The notes under the pieces: generated by a model | The model's database searches: none | What the model saw: only the letters and a program-made list of their open reading frames with translations | What the model was told of the DNA's origin: nothing | Position numbers and translations under genes: made by a program | Shown: positions 39,752-47,658 of the stretch, piece by piece | How the letters are laid out: each line of letters begins with the position of its first letter | Numbering within the stretch: position 1 is the stretch's first letter | Source: Anaerolineae bacterium | GTDB lineage: Bacteria > Chloroflexota > Anaerolineae > JAFGEY01 | NCBI GenBank assembly: GCA_016929775.1 | Contig: JAFGIE010000191.1 | Span: 1-53,155, forward strand | Length of the DNA stretch: 53,155 bases | Direction: 5' to 3'

Positions 39752-41445
39752 GTCGTCTCCTCCTCGTCCCGGAGTGGGCGCCGAAGCATGGTCGAGATGC
39801 TGCCTCCCGCCGGCACCATCGGATAGACGTTCTCTTCCTCGACGACGCGGAACTCGATCAGGACCGGGCCCTCCACCTCGCGCGCCCGCGCCAGGGCGGG
39901 CACGACCTCCTCCCTGCGCGTGACGCGCATGCCCGCCAGACCGTATGCCTCCGCAAGCTTGACATAGTCGGGGCCCGAGATCGGCGTGCCCGAGTAGCGG
40001 CGCCCAAAGAACAACTCCTGCCACTGGCGCACCATGCCCAGATAGCTGTTGTTGATGATCGCGATCTTGAGCGGCAGCCGCTCCTGCACGACGGTCGCCA
40101 GCTCCTGGATGTTCATCTGGATCCCACCGTCGCCGACCGTGACCCACACCTCTTCGTCCGGGCAGCCCACCTGCACGCCGATCGCCGCCGGCAGGGCAAA
40201 GCCCATCGTACCCAGCCCGCCCGACGTCACCAGACTGCGGTACCGGTCGTGGAGATAGTACTGCGCCTCCCACATCTGGTTCTGCCCCACATCGCTGACC
40301 ATCAACGCGTTGCCCCGGTTGGCGTGCCAGATCTGGCGCATGATGTAGGGCGGGATCAGTTCGTCGGTCTCACGATTCAGGATGTCCCTACCTTCCGACT
40401 CTGCCCGCCACTCGCGTACGGTCTCCAGCCACGCGCCATGGTCCGCTGCTTCCACGCGCGTGTTGAGCGAGTCGAGAACGTGTCGCACATCGCCGACCAC
40501 GGGGAGCGTGACGCGCACGTTCTTGCCGACCTCTGCCGGATCGACGTCGATGTGGATCAGCTGCGCATCGGGGGCAAACAGATCGACTTTGCCCGTCACG
40601 CGGTCCGAGAAGCGCATCCCGATCGCGATCAGCAGATCGGCGCCCTGCACTGCCTGGTTGGCATACGCCTCGCCATGCATGCCCGACATGCCCAGGCAGA
40701 GCGGATGCGTGCGTGGGAAGGAGCCGATGCCCAGCAAGGTCGTGATCACTGGGGCGTGGATCGTCTCTGCAAGCTGGCGGAGCTGCGCCTGTGCACCGGC
40801 GAGCGTCACCCCGTGCCCAGCCAAGATCACCGGTCGCTCCGATGCCGCGATCAGCTGCGCCGCCTGCTTGATCTGCCCCTCGTGCCCCCGTACGGTGGGC
40901 CTATAGCCAGGCAGATCGACCGACTCGGGGTACTCGAACTCGACCTCGGCTGTCTGGACGTCCTTGGCGATGTCGATCAGCACCGGTCCGGGGCGCCCGG
41001 TCCGCGCGATGTGAAACGCCTCTCTCATCACCCGCGGCAGATCCGCGACGTTGGTCACCAGGTAGTTGTGCTTGGTGATCGGCAGCGTGATGCCCGTCAC
41101 ATCCACTTCTTGGAACGCATCCTTGCCGATGAACGGCGTCGGCACCTGCCCCGTGATCGCCACGATCGGGGAGGAGTCGAGGTAAGCCGTCGCGATCCCG
41201 GTCACCAGGTTCGTCGCCCCTGGTCCAGAGGTCGCAAAGCACACGCCAACCTTTCCCGTCGCCCGTGCGTACCCATCGGCGGCGTGCGCCGCAGCCTGCT
41301 CGTGACGGACCAACACGTGCCGCAGCCTAAAGTCGGGTAGGGCATCGTAGATCGGGATCACGGCGCCGCCGGGATAGCCGAACACCACCTCTACCCCTTC
41401 ACGCACGAGACTCTCACACACGACCTGCGAACCCTTTATCCGCAT
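39748..41445 (-). CDS. ilvB: Acetolactate synthase large (catalytic) subunit
   Basis: A 565-aa ThDP/FAD enzyme forming acetolactate or acetohydroxybutyrate from pyruvate. It begins with [15 protein letters not shown] and the catalytic Glu in [18 protein letters not shown]. The central FAD/Rossmann domain has [15 protein letters not shown]. The ThDP motif is [15 protein letters not shown] to [18 protein letters not shown] precedes the ATG at 41445, 18 nt after ilvD. Its end is coupled to ilvN. Confidence 0.96.
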   Translation of the reverse strand: MRIKGSQVVCESLVREGVEVVFGYPGGAVIPIYDALPDFRLRHVLVRHEQAAAHAADGYARATGKVGVCFATSGPGATNLVTGIATAYLDSSPIVAITGQVPTPFIGKDAFQEVDVTGITLPITKHNYLVTNVADLPRVMREAFHIARTGRPGPVLIDIAKDVQTAEVEFEYPESVDLPGYRPTVRGHEGQIKQAAQLIAASERPVILAGHGVTLAGAQAQLRQLAETIHAPVITTLLGIGSFPRTHPLCLGMSGMHGEAYANQAVQGADLLIAIGMRFSDRVTGKVDLFAPDAQLIHIDVDPAEVGKNVRVTLPVVGDVRHVLDSLNTRVEAADHGAWLETVREWRAESEGRDILNRETDELIPPYIMRQIWHANRGNALMVSDVGQNQMWEAQYYLHDRYRSLVTSGGLGTMGFALPAAIGVQVGCPDEEVWVTVGDGGIQMNIQELATVVQERLPLKIAIINNSYLGMVRQWQELFFGRRYSGTPISGPDYVKLAEAYGLAGMRVTRREEVVPALARAREVEGPVLIEFRVVEEENVYPMVPAGGSISTMLRRPLRDEEETT

Positions 41446-41463
41446 GGCATTCTCCTTCTCGCC

Positions 41464-43128
41464 TTACTCGGCGAACACCGCACCGCTGTTCGCCGAAGTG
41501 ACCGATCTCGCATACCGCCGCAGGTACCCGCGTTCGACGGGACAGACCCACGCCGGCAGGGCACCCAGCCGTCGGGCGATCTCGTCTGCGGGGACCTCGA
41601 GTTCCAGCCGCCGCCCAGGGATGTCGATGTAGATCGGATCCCCCTCCCGTATCAGCGCGATCGTGCCTCGCGCTGCCGCCTCTGGTGAGACGTGACCGAT
41701 GGCGATCCCGCGCGTCGCCCCAGAGAACCGCCCATCGGTCAGCAATGCGACCTCGCCGTCCATCCCCATCCCCGACAGCGCCGAGGTGCAGGTGAGCATC
41801 TCGCGCATGCCGGGCCCGCCCTTGGGCCCTTCGTAGCGGATCACGATCACGTCGCCCGGCGCGAACTCGCGCGCCAGGATCGCTGCCGTCGCGGCGTCCT
41901 CGGAGTCAAAGACGCGCGCTGGACCGCGGTAGACCTGCTTGTCCTTGGGCACCGCCGCGGTCTTGATCACCGCGCCCATGGGCGCCAGGTTCCCGAACAG
42001 GATCGCCAACCCGCCGCTGTAGGAATAGGGCGCTTCCGGCGAGTGGATCACCTCCCGGTCGAGCACCTTGGCCCCAGCCAGATTCTCGCCCAGCCGCTTT
42101 CCCGTCACCGTGATCGCGTCCAGGTCGAGCAGGCGCGCGTCCGCCAGCTCGCGCATGACTGCCTGGATCCCGCCCGCACGGTCGAGGTCCTCGATGTGGT
42201 GACCGCCCGCTACAGGGCTCATGCGGCACAGGTGGGGCGTGCTGGCGCTGATCTCGTTGAGTTCGGCAAGAGGAAAGTCGATCCCGGCTTCGTGCGCGAT
42301 GGCGATCATGTGGAGCACCGTGTTGGTCGATCCGCCCAGCGCCATGTCGACGGCAAACGCGTTGCGAAAGGCAGCGCGCGTCAGGATGTCCGACGGCTTG
42401 ATGTCGCGCTCCAATAGCGCCATGACTTGCCGCCCCGCGTCTTTCGCCAAGCGCGTGCGACCTGCCTCGACCGCCGGGATGGTGCCGTGCCCGGGCAGTC
42501 CCAGGCCAAGGGCCTCGGTCAGGCAGTTCATCGTGTTCGCGGTGAACATCCCCGAACACGACCCACATCCTGGACACGCTGCGCCTTCGAGCTCAGCCAG
42601 CTCCTCCTCCGTCATCGTGCCCGCGATCACGCTCCCAACCCCCATGAACACCGAGTTCAGATCGGCGATCTCACCGCGCCACCGGCCCGCCATCATCGGC
42701 CCACCGCTGACCACGATCGTCGGGATGTCGATCCGCGCCGCAGCCATCAACATCCCGGGGATGATCTTGTCGCAGTTGGGGATCAACACCATCGCGTCGA
42801 ATGCGTGCCCCTCGACGACCGCCTCGACCGAATCGGCGATCAGCTCTCGGCTCGCCAGCGAGTAGCGCATGCCCGCGTGATTCATGGCGATCCCATCGCA
42901 GATGCCGATCGTGCCCACCTCGAAAGGTGTGCCGCCCCCGGCACGGACGCCCGCTTTGACCGCATCGGCGATCTGGCGCAGGTGCACGTGCCCAGGGATC
43001 ACCTCGCTGTACGAGTTGACCACGCCGACAAATGGCTGCTCCAGCTCCCACTGCGTGTACCCGAGCGCCCGCAGCAGCGAGCGATGGGGCGCACGATGCA
43101 CACCCATCTTGACCGCATCGCTTCTCAT
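41464..43128 (-). CDS. ilvD: Dihydroxy-acid dehydratase
   Basis: A 554-aa Fe-S dehydratase that makes the 2-oxoacid precursors of valine, leucine and isoleucine. Cluster and metal residues are in [10 protein letters not shown] and [38 protein letters not shown] and [20 protein letters not shown] are also typical. The length matches the family. The ATG at 43128 has GGAGAAGGGC upstream, and an in-frame upstream extension runs into the leader hairpins and is not supported. It is the first structural gene of the operon, 163 nt downstream of the attenuator. Confidence 0.96.
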   Translation of the reverse strand: MRSDAVKMGVHRAPHRSLLRALGYTQWELEQPFVGVVNSYSEVIPGHVHLRQIADAVKAGVRAGGGTPFEVGTIGICDGIAMNHAGMRYSLASRELIADSVEAVVEGHAFDAMVLIPNCDKIIPGMLMAAARIDIPTIVVSGGPMMAGRWRGEIADLNSVFMGVGSVIAGTMTEEELAELEGAACPGCGSCSGMFTANTMNCLTEALGLGLPGHGTIPAVEAGRTRLAKDAGRQVMALLERDIKPSDILTRAAFRNAFAVDMALGGSTNTVLHMIAIAHEAGIDFPLAELNEISASTPHLCRMSPVAGGHHIEDLDRAGGIQAVMRELADARLLDLDAITVTGKRLGENLAGAKVLDREVIHSPEAPYSYSGGLAILFGNLAPMGAVIKTAAVPKDKQVYRGPARVFDSEDAATAAILAREFAPGDVIVIRYEGPKGGPGMREMLTCTSALSGMGMDGEVALLTDGRFSGATRGIAIGHVSPEAAARGTIALIREGDPIYIDIPGRRLELEVPADEIARRLGALPAWVCPVERGYLRRYARSVTSANSGAVFAE

Positions 43129-43173
43129 GCCCTTCTCCTGTTCTGCAACGGTGGTAGTCCCAGATAGCACGAC

Positions 43174-43240
43174 GGCGCCCTGCACCGGCTATGCACAGCC
43201 GGCGCCGAGGGCGCCATCGCACGGTACTCCGTCTACGGAG
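43174..43240 (-). promoter_or_regulatory. Two strong hairpins in the ilvD leader after the attenuator
   Basis: A long stem at 43174-43215 combines 8 bp (GGCGCCCT with AGGGCGCC) and 9 bp (one G-U pair), broken by a 2-base bulge and closed by a 6-nt loop. A second perfect 6-bp hairpin lies at 43227-43240 (CTCCGT, ACGGAG). Neither is followed by a T-run. They fall in the read-through mRNA between the terminator and the ilvD ribosome binding site. They may protect the 5' end of the operon mRNA or add regulation. The remaining leader to 43291 shows nothing else. Confidence 0.5.
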
Positions 43241-43291
43241 CGAGACCACAGACCTCAGTTGTGCGTCATTGTCCCGACCACAGCATCCAGC

Positions 43292-43322
43292 AAAAAGGGG
43301 GCCCCCCGCTTGGGAGGCCCCC
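43292..43322 (-). terminator. ilv operon attenuator (intrinsic terminator)
   Basis: On the - strand an 11-bp GC stem (GGGGGCCTCCC, 43312-43322; GGGGGGCCCCC, 43297-43307, one G-U pair) with loop AAGC is followed directly by TTTTT (43292-43296). It lies 25 nt after the leader-peptide stop and 163 nt before ilvD. Confidence 0.92.
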
Positions 43323-43347
43323 TCACTCGTCTACTGGTGCCTTGACG

Positions 43348-43440
43348 CTACCGCGTTGCTCTCCCAAACGCAAGCTCCTCCTGGACCAGGAGGCTAAGCA
43401 AGACCAGAACAATTAGGGAGAGCATGGTCAGTGACGGCAT
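43348..43440 (-). CDS. ilv leader peptide (BCAA-rich attenuation peptide)
   Basis: A 30-codon frame, ATG at 43440, TAG at 43350-43348, with GGAG 8 nt upstream. Residues 7-19 read LSLIVLVLLSLLV: 11 of 13 are branched-chain (whole peptide 9 Leu, 3 Val, 1 Ile). The codons for Leu17, Leu18 and Val19 lie in the 5' arm of a small hairpin (43377-43393) whose 3' arm can instead pair with the 5' arm of the terminator. Stalling for lack of charged tRNA would thus release antitermination, as in the ilv and leu leaders of enterobacteria. The peptide itself probably has no function. Confidence 0.88.
   Translation of the reverse strand: MPSLTMLSLIVLVLLSLLVQEELAFGRATR
43377..43393 (-). promoter_or_regulatory. 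Pause/antiterminator hairpin inside the leader peptide gene
   Basis: CCTCCTG, GTC, CAGGAGG form a 7-bp hairpin. The first arm spans the Leu17-Leu18 codons. The second arm (GGAGG) is complementary to CCTCC in the terminator 5' arm, so hairpins 1:2, 2:3 and 3:4 are mutually exclusive. Confidence 0.7.
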
Positions 43441-43461
43441 CTGTTCATCTCCATTGAAAAG

Positions 43462-43490
43462 AGTGTATCACGTTCTGGGGACATTGTCAA
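43462..43490 (-). promoter_or_regulatory. ilv-leu operon promoter
   Basis: TTGACA (43485-43490), exactly 17 bp, TACACT (43462-43467) on the - strand. Transcription would start near 43455, about 15 nt before the leader ATG. It lies in the gap after the racemase stop. Confidence 0.85.
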
Positions 43491-43514
43491 ATCTCCCTGG
43501 TCAACGCGGCGCGG

Positions 43515-44228
43515 TCACGCACTGTCCTCGGGCGTCCAGTGTAGGGCAGCTTTCAGCGCCGCCTCCGCGTGGATCAGCGTGGTGTCGAGCAGCGGCAGGC
43601 CCACATCGTCCTCACCGACCAGCAACGGGATCTCCGTGCAACCCAGCACGATCCCACCGGCGCCCCTGTCTGCCAACCGGTTGATAATCTGGACGAACCC
43701 CGCACGCGACTCCTCGCGGATCTGCCCGGCTACAAGCTCGTCATAGATCACCCGGTTCACGTAGGCGCGGTCCGTCTCGTCCGGAACCAAGACCCGGATG
43801 CCGCGCGCCGCCAACGCATCCTGGTAGAACGTCTTCTCCATCGTGAACCTGGTGCCGAGCAGTCCCACCGTCCCGAGGCCCATCTCCGTCGCGGCATCGC
43901 CCACGGCGTCGAGCAGGCTGAGCATCGGCACCGAAACGCTGTTCCGCACCTGGTCGAACACGATGTGCATCGTGTTGGTGGCGATCAGGATCAAGTCAGC
44001 GCCCGCCGCCTCGAGACGCCGCGCGCCCTCAGCCAACCCCTGCGCGACCAGGTCCCACCGTTCCTGGTTGGGCCAGTCCACGTAGCGCTGAAAGCTCACG
44101 CTATAGATCAGGATCTCCGGGTACGCATAGTCCCCGTAACGTTCAGTGTACCTGCGGGTGATGTACCGGTAGTACTCTATGGTTGACTCGGGGCTCATAC
44201 CGCCCAGGATGCCGATTCGCTTGTGCAT
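43515..44228 (-). CDS. Aspartate/glutamate racemase family protein (YgeA-like)
   Basis: A 237-aa PLP-independent amino-acid racemase. KRIGILGGMSPESTIEYY is the start of the Asp/Glu/hydantoin racemase family. The acid-base pair reads ATNTMH (Thr in place of the first Cys) and GIVLGCTEIPLL (Cys), the Thr/Cys combination known for the broad-specificity YgeA group. It may make D-amino acids for the envelope or recycle them. The ATG at 44228 follows GGAGG at short spacing; a GTG at 44237 is possible. It is oriented with the ilv operon but lies upstream of that promoter, so it belongs to a separate unit. Confidence 0.88.
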   Translation of the reverse strand: MHKRIGILGGMSPESTIEYYRYITRRYTERYGDYAYPEILIYSVSFQRYVDWPNQERWDLVAQGLAEGARRLEAAGADLILIATNTMHIVFDQVRNSVSVPMLSLLDAVGDAATEMGLGTVGLLGTRFTMEKTFYQDALAARGIRVLVPDETDRAYVNRVIYDELVAGQIREESRAGFVQIINRLADRGAGGIVLGCTEIPLLVGEDDVGLPLLDTTLIHAEAALKAALHWTPEDSA

Positions 44229-44308
44229 AGCCTCCACCCAGTCCTGACCAGGGCGATCCCTACAAGAGGGCCTCGCGCTCCAGGACGGCTATCTGTGTGA
44301 GCCGTGTC

Positions 44309-45142
44309 CTACAGACCGAGTACGCGCGCCTCGCCCGACAGTGCGTCGAGAAACAGCATCCGTCCCCGCAGCAGATCCCCCTTGCCGGTGAGCAGTTTGA
44401 TCGCCTCGTACACCTGCCACGCGGCAACCATCATGGGCGAAGGCGCTGGCGTGCCCAACTCTGCCTCTGCGCCCTGCTCGGGCCAAGGCCCATCGCCATA
44501 CAGCGCGCGCAGACCAGGATCGCCGGGCAGGATCGTCATCACCTGGCCCATCGCACCCGCGATCGCCCCATGCACCATGGGCACTCCGCACCGTGCCGCC
44601 GCTTGCTGCAGCACGAAGCGCGTTGGAAGGCGATCCAGCGCATCGATCACCACGTCCACGCCCGCCAGGAGCTCCGGTAGGTTCTCGGCGTTGGCATAGC
44701 GGGCATGTGCTCGAACCTCGATCGCCTGGTTGATCTGCGCCACGCGCGCCGCTGCGACCTCTGCCTTGGCAGCGCCTAGGTTGCCCTCCTGGCTGAACAG
44801 CTGCCGGTTGAGGTTGTGATCGATAAACACGTCGCCATCAAGCAGCACCAGGCGCCCAACCCCTATGCGGGCCAAGCCCTCCACGACGAAACCGCCCAGC
44901 CCGCCCAGCCCGATCACAGCTACACACGCCCGCAGCAGTGCGATCTGTCCGTCGATCCCCAGTGTGCCGATGTTGCGCATGTAGCGACGGGGGACAATCC
45001 CGTGCCCCAGCGCCGTCATCTCGGCGTCGCGGCGCGTAACGCCCGCTCTGGCAGCCAGGGCATGCAGGTCCGCGAGCGCAATCACGCGCATCCCCTGGAG
45101 CTCTGTGGCGTATGCCTGGAGGGCGTCGACGGTGAGCGTCAC
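44309..45142 (-). CDS. ThiF/MoeB/HesA-family adenylyltransferase (E1-like), zinc site lost
   Basis: A 277-aa E1-like enzyme. After a 50-residue N-terminal helical part come PRRYMRNIGTLGIDGQIALL, the ATP-binding GLGGLGG (78-84), DGDVFIDHNLNRQLF (Asp, Asn, Arg114-Gln115) and DALDRLPTRFVLQ, all standard for adenylation of a C-terminal carboxylate. The two C-x-x-C zinc pairs of MoeB/ThiF are absent: where CxxC is expected the sequence reads GLRALYG. Only two cysteines remain, one in ARCGVPMVHGA. Its GTG start overlaps the upstream stop (GTGA). No ubiquitin-like or ThiS/MoaD partner is recognisable nearby, so the substrate is unknown. Confidence 0.85.
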   Translation of the reverse strand: MTLTVDALQAYATELQGMRVIALADLHALAARAGVTRRDAEMTALGHGIVPRRYMRNIGTLGIDGQIALLRACVAVIGLGGLGGFVVEGLARIGVGRLVLLDGDVFIDHNLNRQLFSQEGNLGAAKAEVAAARVAQINQAIEVRAHARYANAENLPELLAGVDVVIDALDRLPTRFVLQQAAARCGVPMVHGAIAGAMGQVMTILPGDPGLRALYGDGPWPEQGAEAELGTPAPSPMMVAAWQVYEAIKLLTGKGDLLRGRMLFLDALSGEARVLGL

Positions 45143-45588
45143 TTCCCCTTTCCCTTGCTCTTCTCCGCGGAGGGCGGGACGGGCCTGATCCCATCGTATA
45201 CGCGGCCCCGGCCCAAGACCTGCAGGATCAGGCGCGGCTCCCGGTTCAGCGCAGGCCCCAGCTCGATCGGCGTCATGGGCTCGTTCCCATTCGCCAGGAA
45301 CGTGCGGAAAACGGCATTCGTGAGCGGCGTGGCATCGGTGATATAGTCCGGCAGCGCACTACAGTGCGTGCGCAGGGCGTGCCATAGGCCATCGACCGCC
45401 GTTACCTCCGCCGTCTCTGGGTCGACCCAGTCGACCGTCTCTGAGCCAAGATGCGAGGTGTAGACTGCGCGGCACTCGCTGCACAGATGTTGCTGCAAGT
45501 ACACGCGCAGGTCGCGCTGCCCCTCGTTCCACCAGTCAAAGTCGATGTGAAACTTGGTATCCAGTGTCGGTCTCGTCCAACGTGCCAT
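45139..45588 (-). CDS. Unknown protein coupled to the ThiF-like gene
   Basis: A 149-aa protein I do not recognise. It begins MARWTRPTLDTKFHIDFDWWNEG, contains a single C-x-x-C (LCSECRAVYTSH) and a third Cys in THCSALPD, and ends in a short Lys/Gly-rich tail (EKSKGKGK). The middle-to-end part (TPLTNAVFRTFLANGNEPMTP) looks helical. No signal peptide or membrane segment. The ATG at 45588 has AGGGGAG upstream. It shares a GTGA overlap with the ThiF-like gene, so the two products are probably made in fixed ratio and act together. The CxxC could be a metal site or a partner for the zinc-less E1. Confidence 0.7.
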   Translation of the reverse strand: MARWTRPTLDTKFHIDFDWWNEGQRDLRVYLQQHLCSECRAVYTSHLGSETVDWVDPETAEVTAVDGLWHALRTHCSALPDYITDATPLTNAVFRTFLANGNEPMTPIELGPALNREPRLILQVLGRGRVYDGIRPVPPSAEKSKGKGK

Positions 45589-45650
45589 TACAGCTCCCCT
45601 CAAGAGTTACAGATCTGGCAAGCCAGCGGGCGCCTCGGACCGCCCACCCG

Positions 45651-47237
45651 CTACGGGCGTGCCTGCCGGATCCAGTATCCGTTCCCTGTGGTGACGAACT
45701 CGGGATCCTGGAAAAGCGCGGCGAACACTTCGCCGGGCGTGCTGCGGCGCAGCACGTTCACTGCCGTGTACACCGTCTTGGCGTGTACGGTCACGCTGGG
45801 TGTCAACTTGGCTAGCTCTAGGAACACCGCTTCCACTAGCTCGTCGATCGGTCGCGCTTGTTCCTGCTCCGCCGCCCACAGCGCGTCCCCAACCCTGCGG
45901 TCCGGCTCATCGATCAGGCACAGCTCGTCGTACTGGCACGCGATCGGCCGCTTCTGCATCGTAAAGCTCAACTCACCCTCTTCCGTTCTGGTGACCATGG
46001 GCGTCCACTCTCGCTGCATTCGCCGGGGGAGTACGTCGATCGCCACGGTGTTCGGTCCAGGGGCGCGCTGAAGCTTGATGTAGGCGCCTGCCGGGATCGC
46101 GTTCTCCGCATACCACTTGGCCAAACCGTACACGTACCCGTACTCACGGGCGACCCATCCCGTGAACTCTTTGTTCTGCACGCGATCGAGGAACGTGAAC
46201 TGAGTGCGCTGTCCCATCGCGCCATCCGGGAAGAAGGGCCTCGTACGCGCCGTCAACGGCAGTGTCCCGTGTCGCCAGTGCGGGTAGCCCAAGATCAGCG
46301 TCACCTCGCTCGCCATAGCCGCCGACGGGGGAGCCAGAAGCGCGGATGCCGGATCGTCGATCTCGCGCTCCATCTGGAGGTGTGCGACGTCCAGCACAGT
46401 GCGATCGTATGGCCTCGCCACGTGCCGCAGCCGCGGTGCTTGCGATACCACATAGTCGGGAAGCCATCGCCGCAGCCCCCAAACCACCTTGCCCCGTCCG
46501 CCGACGTCCACGAACCGCTCGTCCTGAGAGACGCGGCAGTTCAGCGAGAAGACCTTGACCGCCTCCGGGATCTCTGCCGGAAGGTCCAGCTCGTCCAACA
46601 ACTGGGCGGGGGGGAGAGGCTTCTCTGCGATCACGAGCATCGCTTCGACGATGTTGAGCAGCCCAACGTGGATGTCGGCTGCCACGCCCTTGGGGAACCA
46701 CTCTCCACGGAACTCGAGAAACTCGCCCGTCGCGCGCAGCCTCTCCTCCAGCCGTTCCCCCACAACCTGTCCGTGCTTACCTACCAGCTCGTCCGGCGAA
46801 GTGGCAAAGACACGCTGCCAGTCTGCTTCCGTCACCAGGGACAGCTTGTGGGGCGCTGCGAGCTGTGCGGCAAACTCGCGTGTTCCCCCATCGTCCTCGA
46901 ACTCGACCGCGATCACCTGAAAGTGCTCGTACTCGGGGTTGTGGCCTTCTCGCTGTGCAACCACTGTTCCCACAGCAAAGTCGAGATGTGGAAACACGAG
47001 CTGGTCGCCCACGGTGAATGCGGCATCAGGCCTATAGAGCGCGCCGCGGGCCAACTGTCGTCGGATCGCGCTCTCCTGGCGATGGCAGTAGTGCGTGATC
47101 AACGCCCGGCTCAGTTCCGCCAGAGACAGTGGCTTGCCCTGCTCGAGGAACAGCTCCTCGATATACCCGACGTCATCGTCGGTGACCGCAAACTCCTCCC
47201 GCCAGTACGTGTCCGTCTGCATATCGCGCTCGGTCAC
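45651..47237 (-). CDS. Unknown 528-aa protein, first gene of the ThiF-like operon
   Basis: A 528-aa soluble protein without a family I can name. The N-terminus (about residues 10-70: DDDVGYIEELFLEQGKPLSL, then LITHYCHRQESAIRRQL) looks like a winged-helix. It is followed by a beta-rich stretch with GDQLVFPHLDFAVGTVVAQREG, and a similar winged-helix-like segment (KPLPPAQLLDELDLPAEIPEAV) recurs near the middle. Another helical segment (DELVEAVFLELAKLTPSVTVHAKTVYTAV) lies near the end. The GTG at 47237 is chosen for GGAGG 5 nt upstream; the longer frame overlaps the divergent DUF2007 gene and has no ribosome binding site. The next gene starts 62 nt downstream. Confidence 0.7.
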   Translation of the reverse strand: MTERDMQTDTYWREEFAVTDDDVGYIEELFLEQGKPLSLAELSRALITHYCHRQESAIRRQLARGALYRPDAAFTVGDQLVFPHLDFAVGTVVAQREGHNPEYEHFQVIAVEFEDDGGTREFAAQLAAPHKLSLVTEADWQRVFATSPDELVGKHGQVVGERLEERLRATGEFLEFRGEWFPKGVAADIHVGLLNIVEAMLVIAEKPLPPAQLLDELDLPAEIPEAVKVFSLNCRVSQDERFVDVGGRGKVVWGLRRWLPDYVVSQAPRLRHVARPYDRTVLDVAHLQMEREIDDPASALLAPPSAAMASEVTLILGYPHWRHGTLPLTARTRPFFPDGAMGQRTQFTFLDRVQNKEFTGWVAREYGYVYGLAKWYAENAIPAGAYIKLQRAPGPNTVAIDVLPRRMQREWTPMVTRTEEGELSFTMQKRPIACQYDELCLIDEPDRRVGDALWAAEQEQARPIDELVEAVFLELAKLTPSVTVHAKTVYTAVNVLRRSTPGEVFAALFQDPEFVTTGNGYWIRQARP

Positions 47238-47256
47238 AGAATCCTCCAACATGTAC

Positions 47257-47284
47257 TTGATTTGGCTCGTATGTGTGCTATAAT
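47257..47284 (+). promoter_or_regulatory. Promoter for the DUF2007 gene
   Basis: TTGATT (47257-47262), 16 bp, TATAAT (47279-47284), followed by AAGGAGGAA and the ATG at 47304. It lies within 20 bp of the divergent start at 47237, so the two transcription units may influence each other. Confidence 0.7.
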
Positions 47285-47303
47285 CATGGTCAAGGAGGAA
47301 ACT

Positions 47304-47594
47304 ATGCCCCCCCACCAGGAACACCAAGAACCCAGGCTGACGGTCGTCGCGACCGCATCGGGTATGCTCGCAGCAGAGATTCTCAAAGCCAAGCTTGAAA
47401 GCGCCGGCATCGAGGTGTTGCTCCATTATGAAAGCGCCGGGCAGCTCTTTGGCATCACACTCGGTGGACACCCGCTCAGCGAAGTGCGACTCCTCGTCGC
47501 TGAGGCCGATGCCGCGGACGCCAAGCGTATTCTCGAGACACCCCCACCTCAGGGATGGGATGAAGAAGCCAGCGCGTCTACTCCCGAACCGTAG
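47304..47594 (+). CDS. DUF2007 putative signal-transducing protein
   Basis: A 96-aa protein of the DUF2007 (putative prokaryotic signal transducing) family. RLTVVATASGMLAAEILKAKLESAGIEVLLHYES is the typical ferredoxin-like beta-alpha-beta start, and SEVRLLVAEADAADAKRIL the second half. A Pro/Glu/Ser-rich tail follows. No catalytic residues are known for the family. AGGAGGAA precedes the ATG and its own promoter lies upstream. It is the only + strand gene in the right-hand 21 kb and ends facing rpoC across a shared hairpin terminator. Confidence 0.85.
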   Translation: MPPHQEHQEPRLTVVATASGMLAAEILKAKLESAGIEVLLHYESAGQLFGITLGGHPLSEVRLLVAEADAADAKRILETPPPQGWDEEASASTPEP

Positions 47595-47601
47595 GCTCTG
47601 G

Positions 47602-47640
47602 GAAAGCCCATCCCCTGCACGTAGCGGAGGATGGGCTTTC
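47602..47640. terminator. Bidirectional terminator between DUF2007 and rpoC
   Basis: A perfect 12-bp inverted repeat (GAAAGCCCATCC at 47602-47613, GGATGGGCTTTC at 47629-47640) with a 15-nt loop lies between the two convergent stop codons. Short A/T runs are at the stem ends on both strands. Confidence 0.8.
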
Positions 47641-47658
47641 GCCATGCCGGCGACCTGG

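Noticed and set aside
39752..40273. Upstream extension of ilvN into ilvB
   Set aside because: The extension is out of frame with ilvB and Gly/Arg-rich; the GTG at 39751 with GGAGGAG explains the start.
45858..47303. + strand frame leading into the DUF2007 gene
   Set aside because: Only the last 96 codons match a protein family and have a ribosome binding site; the rest is antisense to the 528-aa gene.
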